From the NCBI GenBank assembly GCA_003611875.1, contig RAYY01000010.1, forward strand, positions 52,567 to 116,566: a DNA stretch of 64,000 bases, given 5' to 3'. A program made the position numbers and the translations under genes. Positions 1 to 11,400 of this stretch are shown in pieces; within the stretch, counting starts at the first letter, position 1; each line of letters begins with the position of its first letter. This DNA comes from a bacterium D16-56 (GTDB lineage: Bacteria > Bacillota > Clostridia > Lachnospirales > Lachnospiraceae). The notes below the pieces were generated by a model. It was not told where the DNA came from and made no database searches. It saw nothing but the letters and a program-made list of their open reading frames with translations.

Positions 1-411
1 GGGGTTGCATTCGGCCTGTTCCATGGTAATTTTTATCAGTTTTTTTACGCTTGTATTCTGGGCATGATTTTTGCATATCTATATAGCAGCACGGGGAAAA
101 TTCGATACACGATCCTGCTTCATATGATGATCAATTTGACAGGCGGAGTGGTGCCAGTGGTACTTCTGCAGGGAATGGATGGATTTTCAGCAGCCACAGT
201 CTTTACGCTTCTTGGGATTGTACTTCTGGGGCTTTTGATGATTGGCAGCATAATCGGGGCCATTGTACTGACTTGTATCTATAGCTGGAGACTGCCCTGG
301 TTTCATGGCTGGGCGCCTATCCCGAAAAAGGGATTCTGGAGGACCGTGCTGACGGCTCCAGGCGTAGTTGCATTTTTGGTAATATGCGTGGTAATGTTTA
401 TGTTAAACTAA
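1..411 (+). CDS. CPBP-family intramembrane protease, C-terminal part
   Basis: The reading frame is open from base 1, so the 5' end lies outside the window. The visible 136 codons begin with GVAFGLFHGNFYQ and continue IFAYLY, GKIRYTILLHMMIN. This is the second half of the CPBP (Abi/CaaX protease-like) domain, including the conserved FxxxH and HxxxN metal-ligand motifs. The rest is hydrophobic: two or three membrane segments follow the motif. The family processes membrane substrates or acts in bacteriocin immunity, and the substrate here is unknown. It ends 70 bp before the LytTR regulator, on the same strand; peptide-related proteases are often near such regulators, but a functional link is only inference. 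Confidence 0.85.
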   Translation, partial: GVAFGLFHGNFYQFFYACILGMIFAYLYSSTGKIRYTILLHMMINLTGGVVPVVLLQGMDGFSAATVFTLLGIVLLGLLMIGSIIGAIVLTCIYSWRLPWFHGWAPIPKKGFWRTVLTAPGVVAFLVICVVMFMLN

Positions 412-481
412 AAAAATGTTAAGAATGAACTTTGCATAGGATACAGCAGATTATCAAATGACAATAAGGAGATTACAAAAG

Positions 482-1216
482 ATGTATCGGATCGCGATCT
501 GTGATGATGAGACAAAGGAATTGGATAAGACAGAGAGGCTTGTCCTTTCGTGGGGCAAAAGTCATGAGGAGGACAACATTGTCCTTGATCGGTTTGAGGA
601 CCCAGAGGAATTTTTGGGGCGGGTCAGGGATGGAGCATATATACCTGATTTGCTTCTGCTTGATATTTATATGCCAGGCAAAACCGGGATCACGGTGGCA
701 AGAGAGCTTCGAATGCTGGAAAACAAAGGAAAGATTGTATTTCTAACTACTTCAAAGGAGCATGCACTGGATGCATTTGGGGTGGATGCCGCTCAATATT
801 TGGTTAAGCCTGTGGAGGAGAAAATGCTGTTTTCGGTCTTGGACCGGATGATGGAGAATCAAGAGAGAAAGGCGCAGCATGTGCTTTTTCGAAGCGAGGG
901 ACGGAGCTGCAAGGTGGCTTTAAAGGATATTGTATATTGTGAAGCCCAGGGGAAAAGCCAGCGGCTGCATCTAGCTGACGGCAGCTTTGTCCGTCTGCGC
1001 ATGACGATTTCAGAGATCTATGAAATGCTGTCAGAATGGCAGGAATTTAAAAGGGTTGGAGCTTCCTATATTGTGAATCTGGAGCATATTGACAGCCTGA
1101 GCGGACAAGAGGCATGTATGGATACAGGAAAAAATATTTATTTGCCAAGAGGAGCTTATCATCCTCTGCGGGAACAGTATTTCAGCTATTTCTGTGCGGG
1201 GGGGGGTAAAATGTGA
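482..1216 (+). CDS. LytTR-family response regulator (AgrA-type)
   Basis: Cytoplasmic DNA-binding response regulator of 244 residues. The receiver domain (about 1-120) has the acidic pair in AICDDE, the phospho-acceptor Asp in LLLLDIYMPG, and the Lys in YLVKPV. The C-terminal half (about 140-240) is a LytTR domain (FRSEGRSCKVALKDIVYCEAQ, FKRVGASYIVNLEHI). I chose ATG 482 because AAGGAG at 466-471 is ten bases upstream and the protein then starts at MYRIAICDD; an in-frame ATG at 458 has no such site. It is followed after 27 bp by a GHKL kinase, the usual pairing for peptide-sensing systems. It could regulate the downstream kinase or the pilus locus; that is inference. Confidence 0.9.
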   Translation: MYRIAICDDETKELDKTERLVLSWGKSHEEDNIVLDRFEDPEEFLGRVRDGAYIPDLLLLDIYMPGKTGITVARELRMLENKGKIVFLTTSKEHALDAFGVDAAQYLVKPVEEKMLFSVLDRMMENQERKAQHVLFRSEGRSCKVALKDIVYCEAQGKSQRLHLADGSFVRLRMTISEIYEMLSEWQEFKRVGASYIVNLEHIDSLSGQEACMDTGKNIYLPRGAYHPLREQYFSYFCAGGGKM

Positions 1217-1243
1217 ATCAAGATTGGGAGGGGGTAAAAGAAA

Positions 1244-2503
1244 ATGACAATCGAAGCAGTCAGCCTTTTATATCTGCTTCATGGGATTGCTGTTATCATG
1301 TTTTGCCGTTCCCGGTTTCATAAAAGGCTAACTAAGCGTATTTGTATGGGAGTGACGGCTCTGGAGATTGGAATTACAATCGGTTCTTATTTCATGGAAG
1401 GGCAGGCTGTTTGGTTTTTGGGATTATTTTTACTTTCGTTTTTCGGAACCATAGCGGAGGTTCTCTTTTTGTCTGACGAAAATTTCCCCAAAACCATGTT
1501 TGTGTTTCTGACTTATTCGCAGGTTTTTCTTGCGGTAACGATTACGTCAAAGTTATTGACAGATTGGTTTTTTAACGGAAATGTAAGGGCATCCGGATAT
1601 ATCCGTACCTTGCTGCATGGAGGAGCTCTCCTTTTTTATCAGAAAAGACTGAGGAAAAGATTTGACCAGATCAGGGGAGAGCTTACAACCGGATGGTGGC
1701 CTATGTGCCTTCTTGCTGTTCTGTATACTATTTGCCTGAGTTATTTGCTGGCAGTGGTTTATATCGGTGAATTTGGCTACATTCAGATTATATTTTTTTC
1801 TCTCTTGATGGCCGCGATATGCCTGGGCTATGGGGTGATCTATCACACGATTCATTATATGCTGGAGGCTGTGTTAAGCAGTCAGATCGAACAGCATCAG
1901 GAAATCCTTCTTCAGAAGCTTAAAATCATGGAAAGGGCAGAGGAGAATGCCCGCCGCGTCCGCCATGATCTTCGACATCATATGCTGAATTTAGCAGCGT
2001 ATGCTCAAAAGGGGGAGATGCAGAAGCTCTTGGATTATTTAGGTGAATACAGCTCTATGGTGGATACCTCGGCAAGAAAACGGCTGTGTGTAAATCCTGT
2101 TATTGACAATGTGCTGTCAGTTTATCTGGCGCAGGCCGAGCAGGAGGGGATTGATGTGAACCTTTCTGCAGAGGTGGAAAAGGATATAGGGATTCAGGAT
2201 GTGGATCTGGTGGCGATCTTGGCGAATCTGTTGGAAAATGCTATTCATGGCTGTGCAGATTCGGGAAAGGAACAGAGGCAGATTTTGGTGTGGATGGAGA
2301 CAAGGGCAGGCAGGATGTCCATAGTTGTGGAAAATACCTGTGGAGAGAAGATCCTTTTTAAAAACGGGCTGCCGGTATCCAAGGGAAGGAAGGGAGTGGG
2401 CATATCCAGTATTGGAAAAAGTGTGGAGCGATATGGCGGAGACGTGGATTTTGCAAGTGAGGACGGGTGGTTTACCAGCAGGGTTATTGTTCCTTATCAT
2501 TGA
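1244..2503 (+). CDS. GHKL-domain sensor histidine kinase
   Basis: Membrane sensor kinase of 419 residues, AgrC-like. The first 200 residues are about six hydrophobic segments. A short helical linker leads to the H-box RRVRHDLRHHMLN, with the phospho-acceptor His, followed by the N-box ANLLENAIHG and a GHKL ATPase domain with KGVGISSI near the C-terminus. GGGAGGGGG at 1226-1234 precedes the ATG. With the preceding LytTR regulator it makes a complete two-component pair. No agrB or agrD-like peptide gene is visible nearby, so the ligand is unknown. Confidence 0.9.
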   Translation: MTIEAVSLLYLLHGIAVIMFCRSRFHKRLTKRICMGVTALEIGITIGSYFMEGQAVWFLGLFLLSFFGTIAEVLFLSDENFPKTMFVFLTYSQVFLAVTITSKLLTDWFFNGNVRASGYIRTLLHGGALLFYQKRLRKRFDQIRGELTTGWWPMCLLAVLYTICLSYLLAVVYIGEFGYIQIIFFSLLMAAICLGYGVIYHTIHYMLEAVLSSQIEQHQEILLQKLKIMERAEENARRVRHDLRHHMLNLAAYAQKGEMQKLLDYLGEYSSMVDTSARKRLCVNPVIDNVLSVYLAQAEQEGIDVNLSAEVEKDIGIQDVDLVAILANLLENAIHGCADSGKEQRQILVWMETRAGRMSIVVENTCGEKILFKNGLPVSKGRKGVGISSIGKSVERYGGDVDFASEDGWFTSRVIVPYH

Positions 2504-2566
2504 TTTTCAGATCTGACCTATCAGAAGAAGACCCGCTGCACTACAAGGTATATTTTTCTCTGCAAT

Positions 2567-2885
2567 TCAATCAGCCAAGTCATTGGTCTGTATGTCCTCC
2601 GTTTCTTCGGGATCTGCTTCGCTGAGCCCTAACCCCTCCGGAACAGATTGGAAGGAAAGGGCGGGTTTTCCGTTACTTTCCTCCAAACGCCTGTTGGATT
2701 CCCAAAGGAGCATGTAATCTTCTCCTGATAAAAAATCAATAATATCGGATTTCTACAGTTCTTTAGGATATTTCAGTTCAGGAATGTCCTGTAGGCAGAC
2801 TATCTGCGATTCATTCCCAAAAAAATGCGATTCATTCCAAACCTCTTTTATGCCTTTTCTTTTTCTGTTATCATATGGTCAATCG
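2567..2885 (-). pseudogene. Degraded minus-strand gene relic
   Basis: Within the 479-bp gap between the two kinase genes, the minus strand reads through about 105 codons with protein-like composition and one internal TAG. The segments are IKEVWNESHFFGNESQIV, LQDIPELKYPKEL, stop, KSDIIDFLSGEDYMLLWES, and an acidic tail ending ETEDIQTNDLAD. There is no start codon or ribosome site at the upstream end. I do not recognise the family. The acidic C-terminal tail and position suggest a leftover gene end, perhaps from a mobile element. Chance openness is possible, so confidence is low. Nothing else is seen in the gap. Confidence 0.35.
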
Positions 2886-2982
2886 GAAATCTTTCCTTGT
2901 CATAAAAGTCTGTCAAAAAGATTTCTGTCAGCAGCTTTTGTTGTTTGGATTGTTGTGTTTTATTAAAAAAGAAGGATTGAAC

Positions 2983-4302
2983 ATGTTAGGTGGATCGTTT
3001 TGGGTTGCACTTCTGCGCAACGGCATGGGAGGGGCTATGATGATGGCAGTGTTTTTTTTGCTGGACCGTCCCAGGATATCAATGAAAAATGCCATAATCT
3101 GCTACATTGTCTTTTGGGCGGCAGTAGTTTGGGGCTTCAGTATTTGGTATTATCTCAGACCCTATGTATTTGTCCGCTTTGCGGGGTTTTTCAGCCTTCC
3201 GGTTATTGGGGTGTTCTGCTGTATGATGAGCGGAGACAGTCTGTATCTGTCGCTTTACAAGATATCTCTCAGCTTTTATCTGCTTTCGCTGTGTGTTTTT
3301 CTGGGTGTGGATATATCACGATGGTGGTTTGGAGAAAGCATATGGATAGACATTCTGATACGGATGATTCTTATGGCGGTGATCCTTTTCTTTTTACAGA
3401 ATAAATTTCGAAAATGCTTTTTTGACAATTTAGAATTTCTCAGGGAAGAAATGGATCTGCTTAGTATTGTAGCCTTGGTAGTGTGTTTCATCATAGCTGC
3501 TTTTGTAGCTTACTGGCCCTCAGACCGAGACTTTTCCATTTTGAATATGCTCCGGATTTTGGTGATTATGTTTATGACAGGGATGATTCAGTATTTGGTG
3601 TTTCACCTGTATATTCATCTGGGCCGGGAGCATTGCTATGAGACAGAAAAGCAGCTTCTGAAAATGAATGAGCAGCTTTTGCGCCGCCAGTTGGAGCTGG
3701 GCAGGCAGGCAGAAGAGGATGCGGCCAGGATTCGTCATGATGTACGCCATCATTGTCTTCTGATTCGGGAGTTTGTAAAGGCCAAGGATGAGGATGGGCT
3801 TTTGGATTACCTGGAACAGTATGGAGAGGATGTGGGGAGTACCCGGCCAGAGCCGATATGCAAGAATAATGCAGTCAACGGCATTTTATCTGTTTATGGA
3901 GGCTATGCCAGAAACCGAGGCATTCAGGTAGATGTAAAGGTGGAAATCCAACAGGATCTGCCGATCCGGGATATTGACTTGGTGGCCATTCTTGCCAATA
4001 TTTTTGAAAATGCGATTCATGGTTGTGTGGATTCGCAGGTAAAAGATCCGTTTATCCGTCTCTCGGCGGTGCATAAGGGGCATAAACTGGTGATTCAGTG
4101 TCAGAATACCTGTGCTTCGGATATCAGCCTGTATAATGGTGTGCCGAAAGGCAGGAAAAGGGAAGGGCTGGGAGTGTCCAGTATTATAAAAACCGCGTCA
4201 CGTTATAAAGGGGAGACGGATTTTACCATAAAAAATCAAAGCTTTTTTATTCGGGTTTTGCTGAACATTTCTAGGGAAAAGGCAGAGTTTACGGAGCTTT
4301 AA
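2983..4302 (+). CDS. GHKL-domain sensor histidine kinase (second copy)
   Basis: A second AgrC-like kinase of 439 residues, parallel in architecture to the one at 1244: six or so N-terminal membrane helices, H-box ARIRHDVRHHCLL, N-box ANIFENAIHG, and G-box EGLGVSSI. I chose ATG 2983 because GAAGGA at 2971-2976 sits six bases upstream; the longer in-frame opening from 2875 has no ribosome site. It has no regulator of its own beside it, so it may share the LytTR regulator upstream or be an orphan. It ends 63 bp before pilT on the same strand, which makes control of pilus genes an attractive but unproven idea. Confidence 0.88.
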   Translation: MLGGSFWVALLRNGMGGAMMMAVFFLLDRPRISMKNAIICYIVFWAAVVWGFSIWYYLRPYVFVRFAGFFSLPVIGVFCCMMSGDSLYLSLYKISLSFYLLSLCVFLGVDISRWWFGESIWIDILIRMILMAVILFFLQNKFRKCFFDNLEFLREEMDLLSIVALVVCFIIAAFVAYWPSDRDFSILNMLRILVIMFMTGMIQYLVFHLYIHLGREHCYETEKQLLKMNEQLLRRQLELGRQAEEDAARIRHDVRHHCLLIREFVKAKDEDGLLDYLEQYGEDVGSTRPEPICKNNAVNGILSVYGGYARNRGIQVDVKVEIQQDLPIRDIDLVAILANIFENAIHGCVDSQVKDPFIRLSAVHKGHKLVIQCQNTCASDISLYNGVPKGRKREGLGVSSIIKTASRYKGETDFTIKNQSFFIRVLLNISREKAEFTEL

Positions 4303-4365
4303 CAGTAGAATTTGCTGGATTTTTCAAAAATTGTTTGTGTCTTGGAAAGGAATGGTAGAAACATA

Positions 4366-5418
4366 ATGAAAATAAAGGAAGTGTTAAAAAGAGCGTCTGA
4401 AGAAGGCGCCAGTGACGTCCATTTTACAGCAGGGCTGCCTCCGAAGATGCGGCTGAGCGGAAGTCTGGTATCCATGCCGTATGAAAGCCTGACGGGGGAG
4501 GATACCATGGCGGCGGCTAAGGAAATTATGAGTCAGGAACAGTTTGATCATTTTATGGAAAAGGGAGAATATGATATGTCTCTTTCCTTAAAAGAGGCAG
4601 GAAGATACCGTGTGAATGTGTTCCGACAGCAGGGGGCGGCAGCTTTGGCCTTTCGTCTGGTACGGTCTGAGATTCCTTCTCCGGAGGAACTGGGAATCCC
4701 GTCTTCAGTCATTGATCTTTATAATAGAAAAAGAGGGCTGATTCTGGTGACAGGGCCTACAGGAAGCGGTAAGTCTACCACCCTGGCATCCATTATCCAT
4801 AAGGTGAACCTTTGTCGGGACGCCCATATTATTACTTTAGAGGATCCGATTGAGTATGTCCATACCCATAAAATGTCCATGGTAAACCAGAGGGAGATCG
4901 GTTCGGATACCCAAAGCTATGCCAATGGGCTGAAGGCGGCGCTTCGTGAGGATCCGGATGTGATCCTGGTAGGAGAGATGCGGGACTATGAGACTATCAG
5001 TGTGGCAGTGACCGCAGCAGAGACCGGGCATTTGGTTCTTTCCACCCTTCACACCATTGGGGCGGCCAGTACGGTAGACAGGATTATTGATGTATTCCCG
5101 CCTCATCAGCAGCAGCAGATCCGGGTTCAGCTTGCGAATGTGCTGGAGGGGATCATTTCCCAGCAGCTGATCCCTAAGGCTGACGGCCGGGGAAGGGTGG
5201 GGGCCTTTGAGGTTCTTCACGTGAATCTGGCAGTACGCAACCTGATTCGGGAAGGCAAAACTCATCAGCTTCCCAGCATTATGCAGACCGGACGGCGGCA
5301 GGGGATGATGACCATGGATGAAGCGATTATCCAACTGGTCCGGGACCGGAAGATTACCCCTCAAATGGCGCTGTCGTTTGCACAGGACAGGGATTCTATG
5401 GAGCGGGTTTTGCCATAG
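4366..5418 (+). CDS. pilT: Type IV pilus retraction ATPase PilT
   Basis: Hexameric cytoplasmic ATPase that powers pilus retraction; 350 residues, normal for PilT. The start MKIKEVLKRASEEGASDVHF matches the family N-terminus. The long frame can be opened earlier at a TTG (4312), but that adds non-conserved residues. Walker A GPTGSGKSTT is near residue 130, the Asp box ITLEDPIEYVH and Walker B DPDVILVGEMRD follow, and the His box TGHLVLSTLHT is intact. It is the first gene of the pilus locus and is 36 bp from the giant prepilin. Its presence predicts retractile pili, hence possible twitching or retraction-driven adhesion. Confidence 0.95.
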   Translation: MKIKEVLKRASEEGASDVHFTAGLPPKMRLSGSLVSMPYESLTGEDTMAAAKEIMSQEQFDHFMEKGEYDMSLSLKEAGRYRVNVFRQQGAAALAFRLVRSEIPSPEELGIPSSVIDLYNRKRGLILVTGPTGSGKSTTLASIIHKVNLCRDAHIITLEDPIEYVHTHKMSMVNQREIGSDTQSYANGLKAALREDPDVILVGEMRDYETISVAVTAAETGHLVLSTLHTIGAASTVDRIIDVFPPHQQQQIRVQLANVLEGIISQQLIPKADGRGRVGAFEVLHVNLAVRNLIREGKTHQLPSIMQTGRRQGMMTMDEAIIQLVRDRKITPQMALSFAQDRDSMERVLP

Positions 5419-5454
5419 GATCAATGCAGGACGGTTAAACCAGGAAGGAAAGCT

Positions 5455-8400
5455 ATGAACAGAAATTCCAACAAAGGATTTACTTTAACTGAATTGGTGG
5501 TGGTGTTGGTCATCATCAGTATTTTGGCGGCAGCGGCCATACCCTCTGCCATCCATTATATTAAGCTGGCAGAATTCCGAAAAAATGAATCTAATGCGAA
5601 AACCGCATACTTAGCGGCGGAAGCATCTCTGACCTGGTATCGTACCTCCGGCGAGTGGGATGAATTCCGCCGGGAGGTGATTTATTACGGAACGTGCAAC
5701 AGTACCTTTACGGAGGCAGATCCGGAACATAAACGCATTTATCTGATCACCATGAACGGCAGCAATGCTCCGGAGCCGTCAAAATCGGAAAATCAGGTGC
5801 GAAAGCTGCTTGGAAGCAGTATTTATGACCAGGAATTTTTAAGTGGTTCCATTGGTATTGAGATTGATGTGGAAACCGGGCAGGTGTATTCTGCCTTTTA
5901 TGGGACCCATTGCCGCGGTCTGGCTTATGACGGGGCAGAGGGAGGCACAGGGGTATGGAATATAAATGCCGGAGAATCTTACCGGGGATATGACAACAGG
6001 CGCAGCAAGCTTTTAGGCTACTACTCAGTGGAGGATGTGGTCAATGTGGTGGAGTTAAAGCCTATTCGCCTGAAGGTGACTACCATTAACTTAGTCAATG
6101 GAGAGACCCTTTCCTTAAACTGGTCCGGCAACTCCAGACATAAAAGCTTGGATGTGGCCTATGACATTTCTTTCTATAATAAAGGAACTGACCAGGAGCT
6201 GTTTTCCACAGAGGTGGATCTGTATAAGCTGGGTCAGGGGAAATGGATCAAGAATAATGAGATTGCTTCTTTGACGCTTGTGGACGCGGAAAAAACAGAG
6301 GTGGGAGATTGGAACTTTCCTCTGACATATCAGGAGGACAGCGGCAGATTTTCCCTGGTGTTGGACGGAATGATGTCGTCCGAGCTTATGGAAGTCTTGA
6401 ATGCAAAGACCGGGGCGGAAGGAGCAGATATTACAAGAAAATACAGTACCAGCATTACCCGTCTGGCCGCGTCAGGCAGTGAGAGCATGAAGGCTTTGGC
6501 AGAACCTTTGGATCTGTATGCAGTGATCACTGTCCGGCCTACTTATGCGGAGACAGAGGGAGACTTTAGAGAGTACCGGGAAAGCAGCCCCCTTCGCTCC
6601 AATGAGGAAAATACACTGTTTGCAAACGCCAGGATAAAGGAGGATGTTTTAGAGGCTGATATTACCCGGTTCCGGCATCTGTCCAATATCCGGTATTATG
6701 ATCAAGACAAGGAAGCGGACTTTGTGCTGGCCGGCCGGAACATGGACTGGACTTTGTCAGGCGTGGGAATGTATGAATTAAAGGAAGCAGACGACGGCAG
6801 CGGCAAGATGGAGCTTTTGTGGGGAGCTAACGGCACAGAGGAGGCAGCTCTTGATTTCCCGTCCATCCGGCTTTTAAGCGCCCGTCACAGCCTGACCGGG
6901 AAGGCATCATCTACGTCTCTGGCAAACCTTTGTCTGGGAGCTGATTCCATGCCAAAGGATGAGATAACAGAAAAGCTTTATGGAGCGGATAAGGAAGAGA
7001 ACAAACTGAACCGCCGCTATACCAGATATGTGGGGCTGTTCGGAGAGATCGAGGGAAGGGTCAGCAAGGTGACTTTTCAAAATCCGGTTCTGTCTCTGGA
7101 GATTTTGCCGGAGGAGGGAGTTTCTTTTGATTATCTGTGGGGCGCAGGCATTTTGTGCGGCAGAAGCCAAGGAGCTCTCAGTGAGATATCCGTGCTGGTG
7201 AGCAAGGATAAAAAAGGTCAGGATACGGTAAAGGTTCTGTATCCAAAGGGGCAGACGAGAGCAGAGAATGAACCTCTTGGAGTAGGAGGCATTGCAGGGA
7301 TTCTGGCAGCTGCAGAGGACAGTGACAAAACATTAAAGGCCCTGGATATAACAGAAGGAGCCGGGCAGCCGGCCTGGGAGCTTGTGATGGAAGGATCAGT
7401 CACTGCCAATCTTCCTGAACCGCAGTTTGCTGCAAGGGAGAATAAAGAGCTTCAGGAAAAGGCTGCGGGCACAGCTTTGGGAGTAGGAGGAATCTTTGGA
7501 TATGGCTGGACAGGAGAGGGAGTAACCCTTACCTACTGCCAGAATCACGCAGATGTTACGGGAAATCTGTTTGCCGGAGGGATCGGAGGACGTCTGACCG
7601 GTATTTATGACGGCGGGGTTTCGGCAGGAGAGAGCGCCAAGGCTCCTGTCATAAAGGATTGCTTTAATGACGGGCTGATTTTGTGCAGCCAGGACGGGAG
7701 CCATGAGGAGGCAGAGGCAAGGCTGGAGGGAAGATATTTTGGCGGGATTTTAGGCTTTGCCCATCGGGCCCGGGTGGAGACTTCCACCAGTATTTCCGGT
7801 CGTTCCAGCGGCTATGAGTTTTCTTTTGACAAAAAGGATGTAAGCCTGGTGGGCCAGTATGTGGGAGGTATTTTGGGCTATGGAAGCAATAGCTGCCTTT
7901 CCGGATGCAGTACCAGCAAAGGAGGCTATATCCTTGGATCGGACTATGTGGGAGGTATTGCAGGCGGTTTATCCAATGATGCCCGTGAGGCTATTATGGG
8001 AATGGACGGAGTGACCGTGACAATCAATGCCAGCTATGTGATCGGCAACAGCTATGTGGGCGGCATTGTAGGCAAAAACGGCGGCGACGGTGAGGACGAC
8101 ATTTCCACTACAATTATAGACTGTATCAACAACGGGGTGGCAGCAGGTTACGGACGCTATATCGGCGGCATTGCAGGCTACAACGGGAAAACGGGAGAGC
8201 TTAAAAACTGTGCCAGCTATTTGTCTGATTATGATCACTCCATCTTTAACCAGATTGTCCATAAATGGCAGGCAGCGGGAAGCTGTGTGGGAGGACTGGC
8301 AGGATATAATAACGGAAAGGTTGTGTTTGAGGCAGAAAGCGAGTCCATTACCGTAAAGTCGGTTTCCAGCGTGGTGGTGGGAAAGGATTATGTGGGAGGC

Positions 8401-11400
8401 ATTATCGGCTTTAATGACAGGGAAGGAAGCCTTGATGTAAGCTACAGCCTGATCGGAGGGCAGGTGTATGGGTTCGGCGACGGGGCAGGCGGCTGTATCG
8501 GCCTGAATGCGTCGGAGGATATTCTGACAAAGAATCTTACCATCCGGCCATCCGGCGTGCGGGGACAGTACTGCGTAGGCGGCTGTATCGGCGCCAATGT
8601 GGTGGAGCTTTCAGAGGATGTAAAGATGGATCGGCTTAGGGCGGACAATGTGTTGGGAAGTATTTCCGGAAAAGCATTTACCGGCGGCGTGATCGGGTAT
8701 CAGAGAACCTACACCTCAGGCCAGTTGGGCGGACAGTCTGTAAGGGATTATCTGCTGGAGGGAAAACTGCCGAGGCTTCTTCCTGAGCTGGAGGAAAACA
8801 GGACTCCTGCAAATGTGTTAAAGTCAAACAACAGCTATAGCCTGACCCTTTCCAACGATATAAATGACGCGGCAGGCAGCTTAGAGAATATGAACAACAA
8901 TATTCCCATCCGTTCTGATTATTATGCAGGCGGCATTGTGGGGTACTGTGAGAAAAACAGCCTTCTAATCCTTAAAAACTGCAGGAACGGGGGCAGTATT
9001 GAGAGGAGCATAGATGCAGATCCAAAGGGAGTTTCCCTGAAGGAATATTTAGAGCATCAAGAAATCGATATATCAGAGCTTGCCGGTGAGGAGGATGTTG
9101 AGATATACATGACCGGCGGCATGATCAGCTCCAACTTAGACAATCAGGTCATTGACCACTGCTCCAACACCGGCAGCATCAGCGGGGTGGCAGGACTGGG
9201 CGGAATTGTGGGATTTAATGCAGGGGGCGTGTTTAACTGTGAACTCTCGGACAATTTCGGCAATGCATCCTTAAACTATATCGGCGGGATTGTAGGGCTG
9301 AACATTCATGTGGATTCAAGCCACAGCGGGGAGCAGAACAAAACTTATCGGGATTTTACAGGCAGGGAATGGTCTTATTCTTCTGGTACGATTGCCAAAT
9401 GCAGCACCCGGCCGGGAAGGACGATCTCGGGGCATAGTTATGTAGGCGGGATTGCCGGCTGGAACTTAAAGGGCGGAATCTTAAAGGATAATGAAAACCA
9501 GGCCAATGTGACGGCTTATGGAAATTATGCCGGAGGAATCGCCGGAGGAAACAGCGGAGTGGTGCAGGTGTCAGAGGATACCAGCGTGAGCGGCCGCTTT
9601 ATCCAGGGAATGGAAGGAATCGGAATCGGAGGAATCGCAGGCTGGAATAAAAAAGGCGGCGTGATTGCTGTGGACGGCCATGGGACGGCCGGTGACGAGG
9701 TGGTGGCTGTGGGAAGCCATGTAAGCGTTACGGGCTTTAAGAAAGCCGGCGGAATCGTGGGAATCCACGAGGGGATACTGAAAGCTGACGAGGGGACATA
9801 TCTGACCTGCAGGGCAGCTTTGGTTCGTACCCGAGAAGGATATACAGGAGGGATCGCAGGATCACTGACATCAAATGAGGAGGATGGCTTTGGCTCTGAT
9901 GAAGGCTTTGGTGAAGATCTCATTGGAGACGTCCAGGCAGAAATCATCCGGGCCAGAAATCAATCGGATTCTGTGACAGCAGACCGGGGCTCGGCAGGAG
10001 GCATTGTGGCAGTGAACCTGAAAAATGCCGTGCTGAGGGAATGTGAAAATACAGGTTCCGTCAGCAGCGATCAGGGCTATGCCGGCGGAATCGCAGCAGA
10101 AAACTACGGTGAGCTGATCCAGTGCTTTGTGGGAGAGGAAGGAAAGGCAGGAAGTCTTGAGATCCGCAGCGAGGGAAGCGATGCCTTAGGAGCTGTCTGT
10201 GCCGTGAATTATGAAAGCGGACGAGTGCTGGCCAGTGTGCCTCTTGGCGGAATCCGTATATCGGGAGACGCAGGTGCAGCAGGCGGAGTGGCCGGAAGAA
10301 ATTTGGGATATATTTCCGGCGAGGCTGAGCTTGATGACATGAAGACAGTGGAGGTTAATCTGTCTTATATGCCGGAGCTGGATTTAAGCTCCGGAGACGT
10401 AAGTGTGGGCGGAGTAGCCGGAGAGAACGGGGAGGAGGAAAAAGGAGATCAGGAGGAGAACTGGCTGATAGAGAACATTACCGTTGGCTCCAAGGGAATC
10501 GATCTCACCGCAGAAAGGAATTATCAATACTTAGGCGGCATTGCAGGAAGAAACCAGGAAGGCGCTAGGGTGGAGGGCTGCACCTTTTCCGGAACCATTA
10601 CAGAGGATAAGGGAGGCACAACAGGCGCGTGTTATGGAGGCATAGCCGGGGACAACAAAGGAGAGATTACAGAGTGCAGGGTTAAAGGCATTACCATGAC
10701 CATTGACGGGGTGTATACGGCTACCAGCACCAGTACGGCAGCCCAGAAGGAGGCTTTATCCTCCCATGCAGGGGGCGTGGCTGGGAAAAATGACAGCACA
10801 GGGGAGATTCTGGGATGTCTGATTGAAAAGGGCAGCAAAACCAGCAGGATTGAGGCAGAAAGCGGGATGGCCGGAGGAATTGTAGGATACAATAAGGGAA
10901 GCCTGAGGCTGTCCGGGGATGCGGTGACAGAGGAGCTGATGGCAGAAGGCGCAGCCGGAGACATTCAGGGCCTGACAGGAAAAGAGCTGGCAGACAGGGC
11001 AGAACTTTACGGAATCGCTGCGGACGACAGCTATGTGACTTGGAACGGAGCCAACAGGGCTCCGTTGGAAAACTTTGTCTATGATGGATCAAATCGCAGT
11101 GTGAGCAGCGGGCGGAGCCTGGTTCTGATCTTGTCCGTAAACGGCAATCTGGGAGGCATTACTGCCTACAATGGTCCTGAAGGAAAGGTGGATTATTGTG
11201 CCACGGGAGACTGGTATCTGAATAATAAGTCGGATGCCATAGGAGTGGGTACCGGAGGAATCATCGGCATGAATGAATCGGAGGAGGATCTTTCCTTCTT
11301 GCTGAACCAGGCATTTGTGGGAAGACAGCTTTCGTCTAATGACACCAACCGGTTTGCCGGAGGAATCATCGGCAACCAGAACAATACTACCAGGGATGGA

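Noticed and set aside
4837..5424. 195-codon minus-strand frame opposite pilT
   Set aside because: pilT is complete and fully conserved in the plus frame; the antisense frame resembles no protein family.
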